This document shows positions 52,567 to 61,658 of a stretch of 64,000 nucleotides of DNA, piece after piece. The DNA comes from Deltaproteobacteria bacterium. GTDB taxonomy: Bacteria > Desulfobacterota > Binatia > UBA1149 > JAJCZL01. Location of the stretch: assembly GCA_029262415.1 (NCBI GenBank), contig JAJCZL010000071.1, positions 1-64,000 of the forward strand, given 5' to 3'. Below the pieces are notes generated by a model. The model made no database searches and was not told the origin of the DNA. It saw nothing but the letters and a program-made list of their open reading frames with translations. Position 1 is the stretch's first letter. Each line of letters begins with the position of its first letter. The translations under genes were made by a program, and so were the position numbers.

Positions 52567-52818
52567 ATGAATTCGACAGGCTTGATAGCATTCTTAGCAA
52601 TAGGGGCACTTGCAGGCTGGTTGGCTGGAACCATGATGAAAGGCGGCGGCTTCGGCTTGCTCGGCAATATTGCTGTCGGCGTGGTCGGGGCGGTCGTCGG
52701 CGGTTTCGTATTCGGCTTGCTCGGTATTTCGGCCGGAGGTCTCATCGGTTCGATCATTATGGCGACTGCAGGCGCTGCGCTCCTCCTGTTTATCGTAGGG
52801 AAAGTTAAACGCGCGTAG
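52567..52818 (+). CDS. YeaQ/GlsB (transglycosylase-associated) small membrane protein
   Basis: 83 residues from ATG 52567, with GGAGGT six bases upstream. Three hydrophobic helices, very Gly-rich, with the family patterns GALAGWLAGTMMKGGGFG and GNIAVGVVGAVVGGFVFG. Members are stress-associated inner-membrane proteins of unknown mechanism. Confidence 0.93.
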   Translation: MNSTGLIAFLAIGALAGWLAGTMMKGGGFGLLGNIAVGVVGAVVGGFVFGLLGISAGGLIGSIIMATAGAALLLFIVGKVKRA

Positions 52819-52843
52819 CACCGGGGTGGCACCGTTTGGTTCT

Positions 52844-53123
52844 GTGAAAGACATCTCGCTCGAAACCAACAAAGTGCTCGTGCAACGTTTGTTCGAGGAA
52901 GTTATTGACGGCTTCGTCCACCTGCGGTTTGAAGCAAGGCTGCGCGGCGGGTCATGGAGGTTATCAACATTCCGCGCGGAATGTGCAGCCGGGCCTGTCA
53001 TTGAACGGCATCTGTCCCTGGGTTTCGCGCCGGCCCTAGTGCCGCTTGAACCGCTCCGTCTCGCTCATGCCGATGAGTCTACATCACCGCCTCTGAAACT
53101 TTGGGCAGTCTTGGGTCAGTCGC
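52844..53123 (+). pseudogene. Gene-poor 305-base gap with a possible SnoaL-like remnant
   Basis: Between the YeaQ gene and the amidohydrolase stop. From a GTG at 52844 the plus strand encodes VKDISLETNKVLVQRLFEEVIDG, 23 codons that closely resemble the start of SnoaL-like cyclase/NTF2-fold proteins. The match then stops, and the frame continues with unrelated, Arg-rich residues to 53158, inside the next gene. The likely reading is a decayed or truncated SnoaL-like gene. The rest of the gap shows nothing else recognisable. Confidence 0.4.
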
Positions 53124-53930
53124 CTAGCCGAGAAACACGCGTTCGGCGTTGCCGCTGAGAAACTGCTCCTTGGCCTCGTCATCCAAGCCAAGAGCAGCGA
53201 CTCCTTCGAGAGCCTTGGACGGCATGATCATCGGGTAGTTGGTGCCGAACATGACCTTCGTGCGGCCGTGACCGCGCATGTACTCAACCAACGGCGCCGG
53301 GTACCGCTTTGCGGTGTAGGCCGAAGTGTCGATGTAAACGTTCGGGTGCTTGGTCGCGACGGCGATCGCTTCATCCGTCCACGGATAGCCGATGTGACCG
53401 GCTACGATCACCAGTTCAGGAAAATCGAGCGCGACCTGATCGAGATAGATCGGGCGGCCCACTTCCGAGGGCATTAGCGGGCCGGTGTGGCCAATCTGCG
53501 TGCAGAACGGCACCCCGTGCTCACAGCACGCGGCATACACCGGATAAAAGCGACGATCGGTCGGCGGCACTCCCCACAGCCACGGCAGCACGCGGATCGC
53601 TTTGAACCGGAGTTGTTCGATGCAGCGGCGAACCTCGCGCACCGCATCCATCGGACGAGAGATATCGACCGAACCGACACCGGCCAAGCGATCGGGATAC
53701 TCGCCGACAAACCCCGCAACTTCGTCGTTCGAGATCATCACGCTGCGGGGCGCGACCCAGGCGGAGATCAGACTTAGATCGACCGCGGCCGCGTCCATCG
53801 CGGCAATCGTCAAAGAGACCGGCAGTTCTTCGCTCGGCGCCTGCATGTGCGTCCAGCGCAACAGCGATTCGAAGATCGGGTCTTGAATGTGCCGTAGTGT
53901 CGGATGCTGCGCCCAGGCGTCAATGATCAT
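53124..53930 (-). CDS. Amidohydrolase-2 (ACMSD-like) family protein with altered metal site
   Basis: 268 residues from an ATG. TIM-barrel of the amidohydrolase-2 family: GHIGYPWTDEAIAVA, HPNVYIDTSAY and the C-terminal FGTNYPMI. The usual N-terminal D-x-H-x-H is IDAWAQHP, so the two metal-binding histidines are Trp6 and Gln8, and the usual Asp of FGTDYP is Asn. The same variant pattern is, to my recollection, found in a whole subgroup of actinobacterial proteins, so it may be a stable subfamily with changed chemistry. It lies 16 bases downstream of the dCMP deaminase gene on the same strand. Confidence 0.85.
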   Translation of the reverse strand: MIIDAWAQHPTLRHIQDPIFESLLRWTHMQAPSEELPVSLTIAAMDAAAVDLSLISAWVAPRSVMISNDEVAGFVGEYPDRLAGVGSVDISRPMDAVREVRRCIEQLRFKAIRVLPWLWGVPPTDRRFYPVYAACCEHGVPFCTQIGHTGPLMPSEVGRPIYLDQVALDFPELVIVAGHIGYPWTDEAIAVATKHPNVYIDTSAYTAKRYPAPLVEYMRGHGRTKVMFGTNYPMIMPSKALEGVAALGLDDEAKEQFLSGNAERVFLG

Positions 53931-53946
53931 CTCAGGTCAGCAACCG

Positions 53947-54405
53947 CTACTCCGGCGCGAGGCCGATCAACTTCACGCCGCTTTTGACGCGCAGTTCTTC
54001 GATGGTCTCGAGCTTGTACGGCTTCGTATAGTAGATCGCATCGACACCGGTATTGACCAGCACCTTGAAGCAGTGGATGCACGGCGAGTGCGTTACATAG
54101 AAAGCTGCGCCGTCGATGCTCACTCCGTTGCGCGCGGCTTGCGCGATCGCGTTCATCTCGGCGTGGATCGTACGGAAGCAGTTTTGTTCGAGATCGCCCG
54201 ACGGCGTAGTCGACTCATAGACGAGACACCCGACATCGAGGCAATGCGGCATCCCGCTGGGTGCACCGTTGTAGCCGGTAGCCAGGATGCTGCGGTCACG
54301 GGTGATCACCGCGCCGACTTTGGCCCGCGTACAGGTCGAGCGCTCGGCCACCTGATGGGTGATGGTCATGAAGTATTGATCCCAACTCGGACGCGTATCG
54401 GCCAT
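53947..54405 (-). CDS. dCMP deaminase (ComEB/CDA family)
   Basis: 152 residues from ATG 54405. The zinc deaminase signature is complete: IHAEMNAIAQA (His, catalytic Glu) and SPCIHCFKVL (two Cys). TGYNGAPSGMPHC and the extra Cys/His site before it are typical of dCMP deaminases, which make dUMP for thymidylate synthesis. Longer readings from 54504 would run toward the tRNA and add unmatched residues. Confidence 0.93.
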   Translation of the reverse strand: MADTRPSWDQYFMTITHQVAERSTCTRAKVGAVITRDRSILATGYNGAPSGMPHCLDVGCLVYESTTPSGDLEQNCFRTIHAEMNAIAQAARNGVSIDGAAFYVTHSPCIHCFKVLVNTGVDAIYYTKPYKLETIEELRVKSGVKLIGLAPE

Positions 54406-54525
54406 CGGCACCGTGTAGCACAGCCCCGCAGCGGTGCGAACGGTGCCACCACCGTAGTTCTCAACGACGCCGCCGACGCCGCGCCTTGAACTGAGCGCGG
54501 CCATGCCGCATATTCGCAGGCGAGT

Positions 54526-54600
<75 letters not shown>

Positions 54601-54606
54601 TTTTTC

Positions 54607-54636
54607 GGGAAGGGATCAGACGGCTGACCCCTTCCC
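54607..54636 (+). terminator. Hairpin after tRNA-Gly
   Basis: GGGAAGGGATCAG (54607-54619) pairs with CTGACCCCTTCCC (54624-54636) except for one A-C mismatch, around an ACGG loop. A pyrimidine-rich CTCTCTTTCTCTTTCT follows. It starts seven bases after the tRNA and 35 bases before the MMPL gene, so it probably ends the tRNA transcript. Confidence 0.65.
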
Positions 54637-54670
54637 ACTCTCTTTCTCTTTCTGACAGCGCGCCGGAGTC

Positions 54671-57001
54671 ATGCCGCGTCCTTACAACATCATCACTCGC
54701 TACCCGGTCATGATCATCGCCGGATTCGTCGCGGCGTGCGCAGCCGCAGTAGTCGTCCACTCGCACTACCAACACTACGAGTTCAGCTTCGAAACGATGG
54801 CGCCCACCGGGACCCAGGAGTTCACGGAGTACCGACGCTTCATCGATTCGTTCGGCCCATCCGACACCATCTATATCATCGCATTTCGCGACCACGACCT
54901 GCTACGCAACGAAAACCTGGTGATGATCGACGCAATCACGCGCGGCGTTGAAGAACTCGCCGAGACCTTCACGGCCACCAGCCTCACCAACGTGCTCGAC
55001 GTTCGCGGTGAGGCCGGAACGTTGAACATCAGTGAATTCGTCGAGAGCATCCCACTGCCCGCCGACCGCTTCGCTTCGCTGCGCGCGCGATTGATCGCCG
55101 ACCCGCTGGCGATCGGCAACCTTATATCCGAAGACGCGGAAACGACGACCATCGTCGTACGCATGGACGAGTACGTCCAAAACCCCGCGGCGCTGTCGGC
55201 GTATTTCGATAAGGTGCAAGCCGTGCTGGATCGCTACGGGCGCGCCGGCATCAAGTTCCACTTGGCCGGCGGCCAGTTCATGACCGCGCACGTTTATCGA
55301 CACATGGTCCGTGACAGCAACAGGATGTTGATGCTGACGTTGTTGGTGCTCGGCGTACTGATGCGGCTCGCCTTCGGTCAGACCCGCGCGGTGTGGATGC
55401 CGTTGGTGCCGCTCGTCGTCGCCGCCGTACTGACCATGGGCACACTGTCGGGTTCGGGCGCGCCGATGACGATACTGACCGGGCAAGGCGTATTGACGGT
55501 ACTGATCATCGTTATCGGTCTTTCCGACGCGGTACATCTTCTTAACCGCTACCGCGAGGATCTCGACAACGCCGCTGCCGGCGGCAGTCTCGGCGCGCTG
55601 AAATCGACGCTCTCGCATGTGGGGTTTGCGTGCTTTCTCACCAGCCTGACGACCGGAATCGGCTTCGCGTCGCTGGCCGCCGCCGACATACCGACGATAC
55701 GTGATTTCGGAATCTTCGGAGCCTTCGGCATCGCCTACGCATACGTCGCTGCGCTGGTGTGCCTGCCCGCACTGATCGTTGTTATGGAACGCCGGCGTCC
55801 TTCGAAGCCCCGCCCGAACCGCGGCCGTGACCTCCTCGACCGTATTCTGGCCGCGGCGGCGGAGTTCGCGATCGCACGCCCCGCAACGATCATCGCCGGC
55901 GGTGCGTTGCTGTTGGTGGGCTCAATCGCCGCCGCCCCGCTGGTACGCATCGACAACCGTTACACCGAAGACCTGCGACGTAGTGACCCCGGCGTTGTCT
56001 CGCTGAACTTTTTGGAAGAGCACCTCGGTGGCCCCTTCCCGATCCACATCGTCGTGCGCGGTTCCCGGCCGGACGCGATCAAGGACCCCGGCGTACTCGC
56101 CGACATGGCCGCGGTCGAAGAGGAACTGGTGGGGATGCCGGAGATCAGCAAGGTAATCTCACCGGCGCTGTTCGTAAAGAAAATGAACCGCGCGATGAAT
56201 GACGACCACCCGGAGGCCTACACTCTGCCGGCAACTCGCGAATCGGTCGCGCAATACCTGTTGCTATTCGAGATGGACGGAGGCGATTCCGAGTTCGACC
56301 GCCTCGTCACCTATGACTACTCAACGGCAATCATCGAAGTGTTCGCCTACAACATCACCCCCGAGCAGTACGAGATGGTGCTCGACCGGTTGACCGCAGT
56401 CACCAAAGACAGGTTCGAAGGGTTAGAAGTCGTCGCGGCGGGCAACATGGCGCTCTTCCATTCGATAGCAACGCGACTCATCTCCACGTTGATCCGCAGT
56501 CTCTACCTCGCGATGCCACTCATCTTCATCGTCACCTGTCTCACCTTTCGATCGCTGAAACTCGGACTTGTAGCGATGATTCCGAACCTTCTCCCGCTCA
56601 CTGTCGGACTCGGGTTTCTCGGCCTGAGCGACATCAGTCTACGCTTCGCCACCATGGTTGGGTTCCCGGTTGCGTTCGGACTCGCCGTGGACGATACCAT
56701 TCACCTGCTGGTGCGCTACCGCGAGGAAATCGCCGCGGGCCGCACGATCGAAGATGCGATTCGCGTCTCACTGGCGACTTCCGGCCGCGCGATGCTCATG
56801 ACTACGGTGTTCTTGATCGCCGGCTTCTCGGTGATGCTGACCTCGAGCTTTCTCGCCGCAATTCACATCTCGATGGTGATCTGCGTTATCCTCGCCGCCG
56901 CTCTGCTCGGCGACCTGCTGCTGCTGCCGGCGCTATTGGTGAAAATGCCCACCGTATCGCACACGCTCGGCCGGCCACGCTCGGCGCAGCCGACACCCTA
57001 G
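54671..57001 (+). CDS. MMPL/RND family exporter (plus-strand copy)
   Basis: 776 residues from an ATG. Two repeats, each of one helix, a large periplasmic loop and five helices (twelve helices in all). The proton-relay region appears twice: GLSDAVHLLNRY in the first half and AVDDTIHLLVRY in the second, with the Asp residues in place. The family is the HpnN/MmpL-like RND group, which moves lipids, hopanoids or hydrophobic compounds to or across the envelope. There is no neighbouring membrane-fusion protein or outer-membrane channel. It shares its stop tetranucleotide CTAG with the opposite-strand exporter. Confidence 0.93.
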   Translation: MPRPYNIITRYPVMIIAGFVAACAAAVVVHSHYQHYEFSFETMAPTGTQEFTEYRRFIDSFGPSDTIYIIAFRDHDLLRNENLVMIDAITRGVEELAETFTATSLTNVLDVRGEAGTLNISEFVESIPLPADRFASLRARLIADPLAIGNLISEDAETTTIVVRMDEYVQNPAALSAYFDKVQAVLDRYGRAGIKFHLAGGQFMTAHVYRHMVRDSNRMLMLTLLVLGVLMRLAFGQTRAVWMPLVPLVVAAVLTMGTLSGSGAPMTILTGQGVLTVLIIVIGLSDAVHLLNRYREDLDNAAAGGSLGALKSTLSHVGFACFLTSLTTGIGFASLAAADIPTIRDFGIFGAFGIAYAYVAALVCLPALIVVMERRRPSKPRPNRGRDLLDRILAAAAEFAIARPATIIAGGALLLVGSIAAAPLVRIDNRYTEDLRRSDPGVVSLNFLEEHLGGPFPIHIVVRGSRPDAIKDPGVLADMAAVEEELVGMPEISKVISPALFVKKMNRAMNDDHPEAYTLPATRESVAQYLLLFEMDGGDSEFDRLVTYDYSTAIIEVFAYNITPEQYEMVLDRLTAVTKDRFEGLEVVAAGNMALFHSIATRLISTLIRSLYLAMPLIFIVTCLTFRSLKLGLVAMIPNLLPLTVGLGFLGLSDISLRFATMVGFPVAFGLAVDDTIHLLVRYREEIAAGRTIEDAIRVSLATSGRAMLMTTVFLIAGFSVMLTSSFLAAIHISMVICVILAAALLGDLLLLPALLVKMPTVSHTLGRPRSAQPTP

Positions 57002-59316
57002 CGGTCGTCACGGTCGACTATTGTCAACAACGCAGGCGCCAGAATCACGTCGGCGAAGAAAGCAGTAACGATCGCGAACGCGAGCAAAGCGCCGAATTGC
57101 TTCATGTTCTGCATCGACGCGACCGTGAACACCGAGAAGCCTGCCGCCAACGCAGTGGTGGTAACGAGCAGCGCCGGTCCCGTGGTTGCGGCGACGCCGT
57201 CGATCGCTTGAGCCACAGTCAGCCCTCGTGCCCGCAACCTTTCATACCCCGATAGGAAATGGATCGTGTCATCCACCGCTAGGCCGACTGCAATACATGC
57301 GACCAACAGCGTGGTCGCATCCAGCCCCATGCCGGCCCATCCCATCAGGCCGAGAGTCAAGACAATCGGGAGTATGTTCGGAGCGGCACTGACCAAACTC
57401 GATCGCCTACTCCCCAGGCAAAGCGCCATAAGCGGCGTGATCAATACGAAGCATAAAGCGTAGCTGCGGACGAGACTCGCGAGCAAGTGATCGACGGTGC
57501 GGCTCATGACCACCGTCGCTCCGGTAATGACGGTTTCATATGCGTCGCCGAATACACCGTCTACAGCGTCGCCGAGTGACGCTAAGAAAGCTGGGTAGTA
57601 AATCGCATCGACCCAGGGGATACGCACCGAGATTCGCGCGCTGCTCAAGTCGTTACCGGCCACCCGTTCAAGGTCGGCCGAGCCGCCGGCTTCAAACAGA
57701 AGTAACTCTTGGGCGATCTCGCGGCGGGTGGTGGGGAGTTGGTAGCGGCGCGGATCGCCGTCGTGGAGAGCTTGGTGTATCTCCTTTACGATATCGGTAA
57801 CCGCCAACGTATTACCGACGCGCAGGCCGCCGCCGTCGAGCAATCCCGCCCGTGTGGAGAGTGCGTCGATTCTCGAAAGCACGTCCGGTTCATGGATCCC
57901 GTCCGCGACTCCGGTTTTGACCAGCACCTCAGCCGACATAATCGCCGAGAAACTCCGATCGATACGCTCAACCGCGACGCGCAGTTCGTGGCCACGCGGT
58001 AACCACTGCAAGGGATCGTGGGAGATACGTACGCCGAAAGCGCCGACGGCGGCGACGACGGCGAGCGCCGAGGAGACCGCGATGACCGATCTCGGGTAGC
58101 GGGTTCCCAATCGACAGCACCATCGAACAAACCGCGCCCAGAATGCCTGCGGCTTACGGGCCTTACTTGGTTGCAACGGCAGCACCATGAGCAACGCGGC
58201 CAAGGCTGACACCGTGTACAAATACGCGAGAACCACGCCCAGCGCTCCGTAGACGCCGAACTCGGCAAGCGGAACGAGCTCGGCAACGGCGAATGCTACG
58301 ATCCCGGTAGCCGTGGTAAGCGACGTCAGCGTAATCGCCCGCCCGCACTGATCGAACGCAGCGACGACCGCATCTCGTCGCACGGCGCCGCGATCCAGCG
58401 CTGCGTAGAACAGCGCCAAGACATGCACCGAGTCGCAAACCCCGACCGCCAGCAGGAACGAGGGCAGAATCTGCGTGGGCGTCCTCAGCGGAACACCGGT
58501 CGCGGCCATCGCCCCAACGCAGGAAAGCACAGAAGCAGAAACTACACCCAGCGGTAGCAACACCGCGGACACCCGTCGGAACATCGCGCCGAGTAAGACC
58601 GCGATCACCATGATCGAGGCGGTGACGAAGCGCCGAATATCGCGCTTGACGATGCTTTGGACCTCGGCCGCGATGATCGATGCGCCCGCGAACCGCACCC
58701 GGAACGAGGACGTGTCGTGTCGTTGCACCACGCGCGCGAGCGCTTGGTGAATTGCGTGTTCCTCCTTAGGGCCTATCCAACGATCGCCGACGTAGGCTTC
58801 GGTTCTAAGTAGGATCGCCGCCGTCCGCCCGTCCTCCGACACGACGTAATTGCGATAGAGAGGATGCGCTAGAACTCGATCTCGGAACCTGGCCAAGCCC
58901 CCGGACTCGGTGGGCCAATCCTCACCCAGCGAATGCACGTCAAGATCGCCGTCGGCCCCACGCACCGACCTGATACTGAGCAGACTGGTAGTTTCATCGA
59001 GCAACGGTACATCGGCCACGATCTCTTCGTGCAGCGCGCGGAGCTTCGCGAGAAACTCAAGCGTGAAGACATCCGCGCCCTCAGCGACGACCACCGTCGG
59101 CGTCGAGCGACCGAACTCGCGGCGGAACTCATCGTGCGCAGCGAGCGCAGGGTCATCGGCTTTGAGGAACCCGGTGCTGCTGGTGTCCAGCTGCAGCCCA
59201 GGTAGCGCCGCGGTCAATGACAGCGTAACAACTAACGAAACCGCAAGAACGGCGTACGGATGCGAACAGACGAACCGCGCCCACCGACCGAACACACCTA
59301 GAGGTAGGTCTTGCAT
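56998..59316 (-). CDS. MMPL/RND family exporter (minus-strand copy)
   Basis: 772 residues from an ATG. Same twelve-helix RND layout as its convergent neighbour, with GVCDSVHVLALF and AVDDTIHFLSGY as the paired relay regions. The periplasmic loop begins TSSTGFLKADDPALAAHDEF, typical of MMPL proteins. It has about the same length and the same helix signatures as the 54671-57001 protein, but little obvious identity in the periplasmic loops, so it is a paralogue, not a recent duplicate. Substrate unknown; a lipid or hydrophobic solute is likely. Confidence 0.93.
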   Translation of the reverse strand: MQDLPLGVFGRWARFVCSHPYAVLAVSLVVTLSLTAALPGLQLDTSSTGFLKADDPALAAHDEFRREFGRSTPTVVVAEGADVFTLEFLAKLRALHEEIVADVPLLDETTSLLSIRSVRGADGDLDVHSLGEDWPTESGGLARFRDRVLAHPLYRNYVVSEDGRTAAILLRTEAYVGDRWIGPKEEHAIHQALARVVQRHDTSSFRVRFAGASIIAAEVQSIVKRDIRRFVTASIMVIAVLLGAMFRRVSAVLLPLGVVSASVLSCVGAMAATGVPLRTPTQILPSFLLAVGVCDSVHVLALFYAALDRGAVRRDAVVAAFDQCGRAITLTSLTTATGIVAFAVAELVPLAEFGVYGALGVVLAYLYTVSALAALLMVLPLQPSKARKPQAFWARFVRWCCRLGTRYPRSVIAVSSALAVVAAVGAFGVRISHDPLQWLPRGHELRVAVERIDRSFSAIMSAEVLVKTGVADGIHEPDVLSRIDALSTRAGLLDGGGLRVGNTLAVTDIVKEIHQALHDGDPRRYQLPTTRREIAQELLLFEAGGSADLERVAGNDLSSARISVRIPWVDAIYYPAFLASLGDAVDGVFGDAYETVITGATVVMSRTVDHLLASLVRSYALCFVLITPLMALCLGSRRSSLVSAAPNILPIVLTLGLMGWAGMGLDATTLLVACIAVGLAVDDTIHFLSGYERLRARGLTVAQAIDGVAATTGPALLVTTTALAAGFSVFTVASMQNMKQFGALLAFAIVTAFFADVILAPALLTIVDRDDR

Positions 59317-59359
59317 AGAGTTTACCTAAGGAGCGCGCACACAACGTTGGAGGAAAAAG

Positions 59360-59947
59360 TCAGCTGCCGGTGGCTTCGAGCTCTTTGTCTTCTTCGCGCA
59401 GGCGAATGCGACCTGTCTGCGCGGGGTGCTTGCCGAGCATGCCGGAGTAGAAGGCGCGGAACAGGTCCATGTCGCCCTTGATATCGCCGGACGGGGTCAG
59501 TGCAGGCCCAAACCCACCTCTCTTCGTCGCGTAGTCCAGATACGCCATGACGATTGGGACATTCGCAGCGCGGGCAATCTGGTAAAACCCAGACTTCCAA
59601 TACTCCACGTAGGAGCGCGTCCCTTCGGTTGGTACGCCCAAAGCCAACTTTTCGCGCGCGGCAAAAAGCTCGCGCATCTGATCGACCATGTTACCACCGC
59701 CTTTTCGGTCGACGGGGATCCCGCCAAGTGACCGCAGCAACCTCTGAAACGGGAACCTGAACATCTCGCGTTTGCCGAGCCACGAGATCGTTACGCCGAA
59801 GGCTGCGGCGTAAGCGAGAAGGAAAATAAAATCCCAGTTAGAGGTATGCGGTGCCGTAACAAGAACGTACTTGGCAGGTGCGGGCGGGGCGCCGGTCGCC
59901 GACCACCCAAACAACCGCAGGGTAAACTTCCCGACAAGCTTGCGCAT
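59360..59947 (-). CDS. 1-acyl-sn-glycerol-3-phosphate acyltransferase-like protein
   Basis: 195 residues from ATG 59947. PlsC-type motifs: I, TAPHTSNWDF (His34-x4-Asp39); II, GKREMFRFPFQRLL; III, VPTEGTRSYV (Thr for the usual leading Phe/Pro context); IV, VPIVMAYLDY. Transfers an acyl chain to a lysophospholipid or related acceptor. A GGIPVDRKGGGNMVDQM segment is typical of the short, soluble-looking subgroup found near exporters and glyceride genes. 43 bases downstream of the MMPL gene start on the same strand. Confidence 0.9.
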   Translation of the reverse strand: MRKLVGKFTLRLFGWSATGAPPAPAKYVLVTAPHTSNWDFIFLLAYAAAFGVTISWLGKREMFRFPFQRLLRSLGGIPVDRKGGGNMVDQMRELFAAREKLALGVPTEGTRSYVEYWKSGFYQIARAANVPIVMAYLDYATKRGGFGPALTPSGDIKGDMDLFRAFYSGMLGKHPAQTGRIRLREEDKELEATGS

Positions 59948-60004
59948 CGTCAACGCCCGAGGCTTTAGCCAACCCCCGGCCAAGTCAACCCTGTGGCCCG
60001 CCGC

Positions 60005-60931
60005 TCAGGCAAACCGCGTTGCGATGTAAACGAAGTAACAAGCAAGCATGATCGCGCCTTCGGTGCGGTTCAACGTCAGCCCCGTCCACGCAAACGGCAG
60101 CAGCAGAACCGGGGCTGCAGCCATCGCGGCGAGGTCGACGGGAGTTATTCCGCTATCGGCGATAGGCGAAGCCAGGGCAGCCGCACCCAAGATCCCCAGG
60201 GTGTTAAAGACGTTGCTGCCCACCACGTTACCCATGGCGATATCACCATGACCACGCGCGGCAGCCAGCACGCAAGCCGACAGCTCGGGCAAGCTGGTGC
60301 CGAGCGCGACGACCGTCAAACCAATCACCACCTCGCTGACACCTACGCTCGTGGCCAGTTCGACAGCCCCGGCCACAAACAGCCGCGCGCCTCCCACCAG
60401 TGCGACCAAACCGACGAACAGAAGGACCCACTCGGGAATTCGATACAGGCCTGCAACCGGTGCGTGCGCTTCTGGATCTGCGGCTTCCCTATTCTCGCGC
60501 ACGACACTCGACCACGTATACAGGCCGAGGGCCGTCAGCAGTGCCGCACCCTCCAGCCGGGAGATACCGCCGCGCAGCACCAGCGGCAGACCGAGACTGC
60601 ACGCGATCAGAATCGGTACATCGACGCGCAACAGTTGACGACGCACGCCGATCGGACGGATGAGTGCCGAAAGACCGAGGACCAGGAACACGTTGGCAAT
60701 GTTCGACCCGACGACGTTGCCGACCGCGATATCCGACGCTCCTGAAAACGAAGCACCGACGCTCACTACCAACTCGGGCGCGCTGGTACCGAGCGACACC
60801 ACGGTAAGCCCGACGACCAGAGGACTGATGCGCATGCGCAGCGCAGTACGCACTGCGCCCGACACCAATGCTTCGCCGCCCAGATAGAGAAGCGCAACAC
60901 CGGCTAGAAGCTGCAAGAAAGACAGTTCCAT
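60005..60931 (-). CDS. Ca2+:cation (CaCA) family sodium/calcium exchanger
   Basis: 308 residues from ATG 60931 (ATG 60946 adds five). Ten to eleven helices in two inverted halves. Each half has an alpha repeat: GTSAPELVVSVGAS with GNVVGSNIANVF, and GTSLPELSACVLAA with GNVVGSNVFNTL. The ion-binding Glu residues are present in both. Exports Ca2+ in exchange for Na+ or K+/H+ (YrbG-like). It is the last gene behind the VOC dioxygenase gene on the minus strand, 77 bases away, with no obvious link to aromatic catabolism. Confidence 0.94.
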   Translation of the reverse strand: MELSFLQLLAGVALLYLGGEALVSGAVRTALRMRISPLVVGLTVVSLGTSAPELVVSVGASFSGASDIAVGNVVGSNIANVFLVLGLSALIRPIGVRRQLLRVDVPILIACSLGLPLVLRGGISRLEGAALLTALGLYTWSSVVRENREAADPEAHAPVAGLYRIPEWVLLFVGLVALVGGARLFVAGAVELATSVGVSEVVIGLTVVALGTSLPELSACVLAAARGHGDIAMGNVVGSNVFNTLGILGAAALASPIADSGITPVDLAAMAAAPVLLLPFAWTGLTLNRTEGAIMLACYFVYIATRFA

Positions 60932-61008
60932 AAGAGCTGCCTGCATACACGAATCGCGCCGCGAGTGCGCACTGAACACTTACACGAGAGGGCTTCTCGC
61001 ACCCAGGA

Positions 61009-61614
61009 TCAAAACCGCAGCATCTCGCTTGGATCTACCCCCTCGGGCAGCTGCGGCCGCTCACACAATAAAGAAAGAGGCTCACCGGCCTTGTAACGCT
61101 CGAGGAACTCGTCGGCGTCGAAAATGACACCAATCGGGTTCTTCGCGAATTCATCGCTGCGCATCCAGGTATCGATCGCCTCGCGGGTTGGAATCACATC
61201 GACCTGCAACTCGACTCGTCCACCGTCGGGGTCTTTGTAGTACATAGAAACCGTCGGGCCATGGTTGATGCACCAAAACGGTTCGATGCCCTCACCCTTC
61301 AGCCGCACGTAAGTCGACAAGAGATCGCCTAGGTCCGCATAGGTGTAGGCTATGTGATCAACGCCCACTGCCATCGGCGAGGCGTCTTCGAGTCCTGGGA
61401 GTGCAGCAATTGCAACGCGGTGGTGTTCATCGTCGTAAGTGAGAAAAGCGAGCATGGCGTCCGAGTGCACAACCTCGGCTTTCAGTACAGTCTGATACCA
61501 CCGGATACACTCCTCAAATTTCGAGGTGCGCCGCACGACATGGGCAAACTTCGCGGGCGCGATCGCCCCGCGATCAGAACTTAACTTTCTGGCCCGTTCG
61601 TCGATTTCACTCAT
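61009..61614 (-). CDS. VOC family extradiol-dioxygenase-like protein
   Basis: 201 residues from ATG 61614, with GGAGGT seven bases upstream. The likely 2-His-1-Glu site is His25 (KFAHVVRRT), His87 (GVDHIAYTY) and Glu135 (GGRVELQVDV), matching single-domain biphenyl-diol 1,2-dioxygenase-like enzymes. SMYYKDPDGGRVELQ is the family's final strand pattern. Probably cleaves a catechol ring next to the hydroxyls, downstream of the hydroxylase encoded next to it. The gap to the FAD hydroxylase is 44 bases on the same strand. Confidence 0.88.
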   Translation of the reverse strand: MSEIDERARKLSSDRGAIAPAKFAHVVRRTSKFEECIRWYQTVLKAEVVHSDAMLAFLTYDDEHHRVAIAALPGLEDASPMAVGVDHIAYTYADLGDLLSTYVRLKGEGIEPFWCINHGPTVSMYYKDPDGGRVELQVDVIPTREAIDTWMRSDEFAKNPIGVIFDADEFLERYKAGEPLSLLCERPQLPEGVDPSEMLRF

Positions 61615-61658
61615 TACGATACCTCCGTGTCGCGGGCCCACACCGGGCCGCGAATCGA

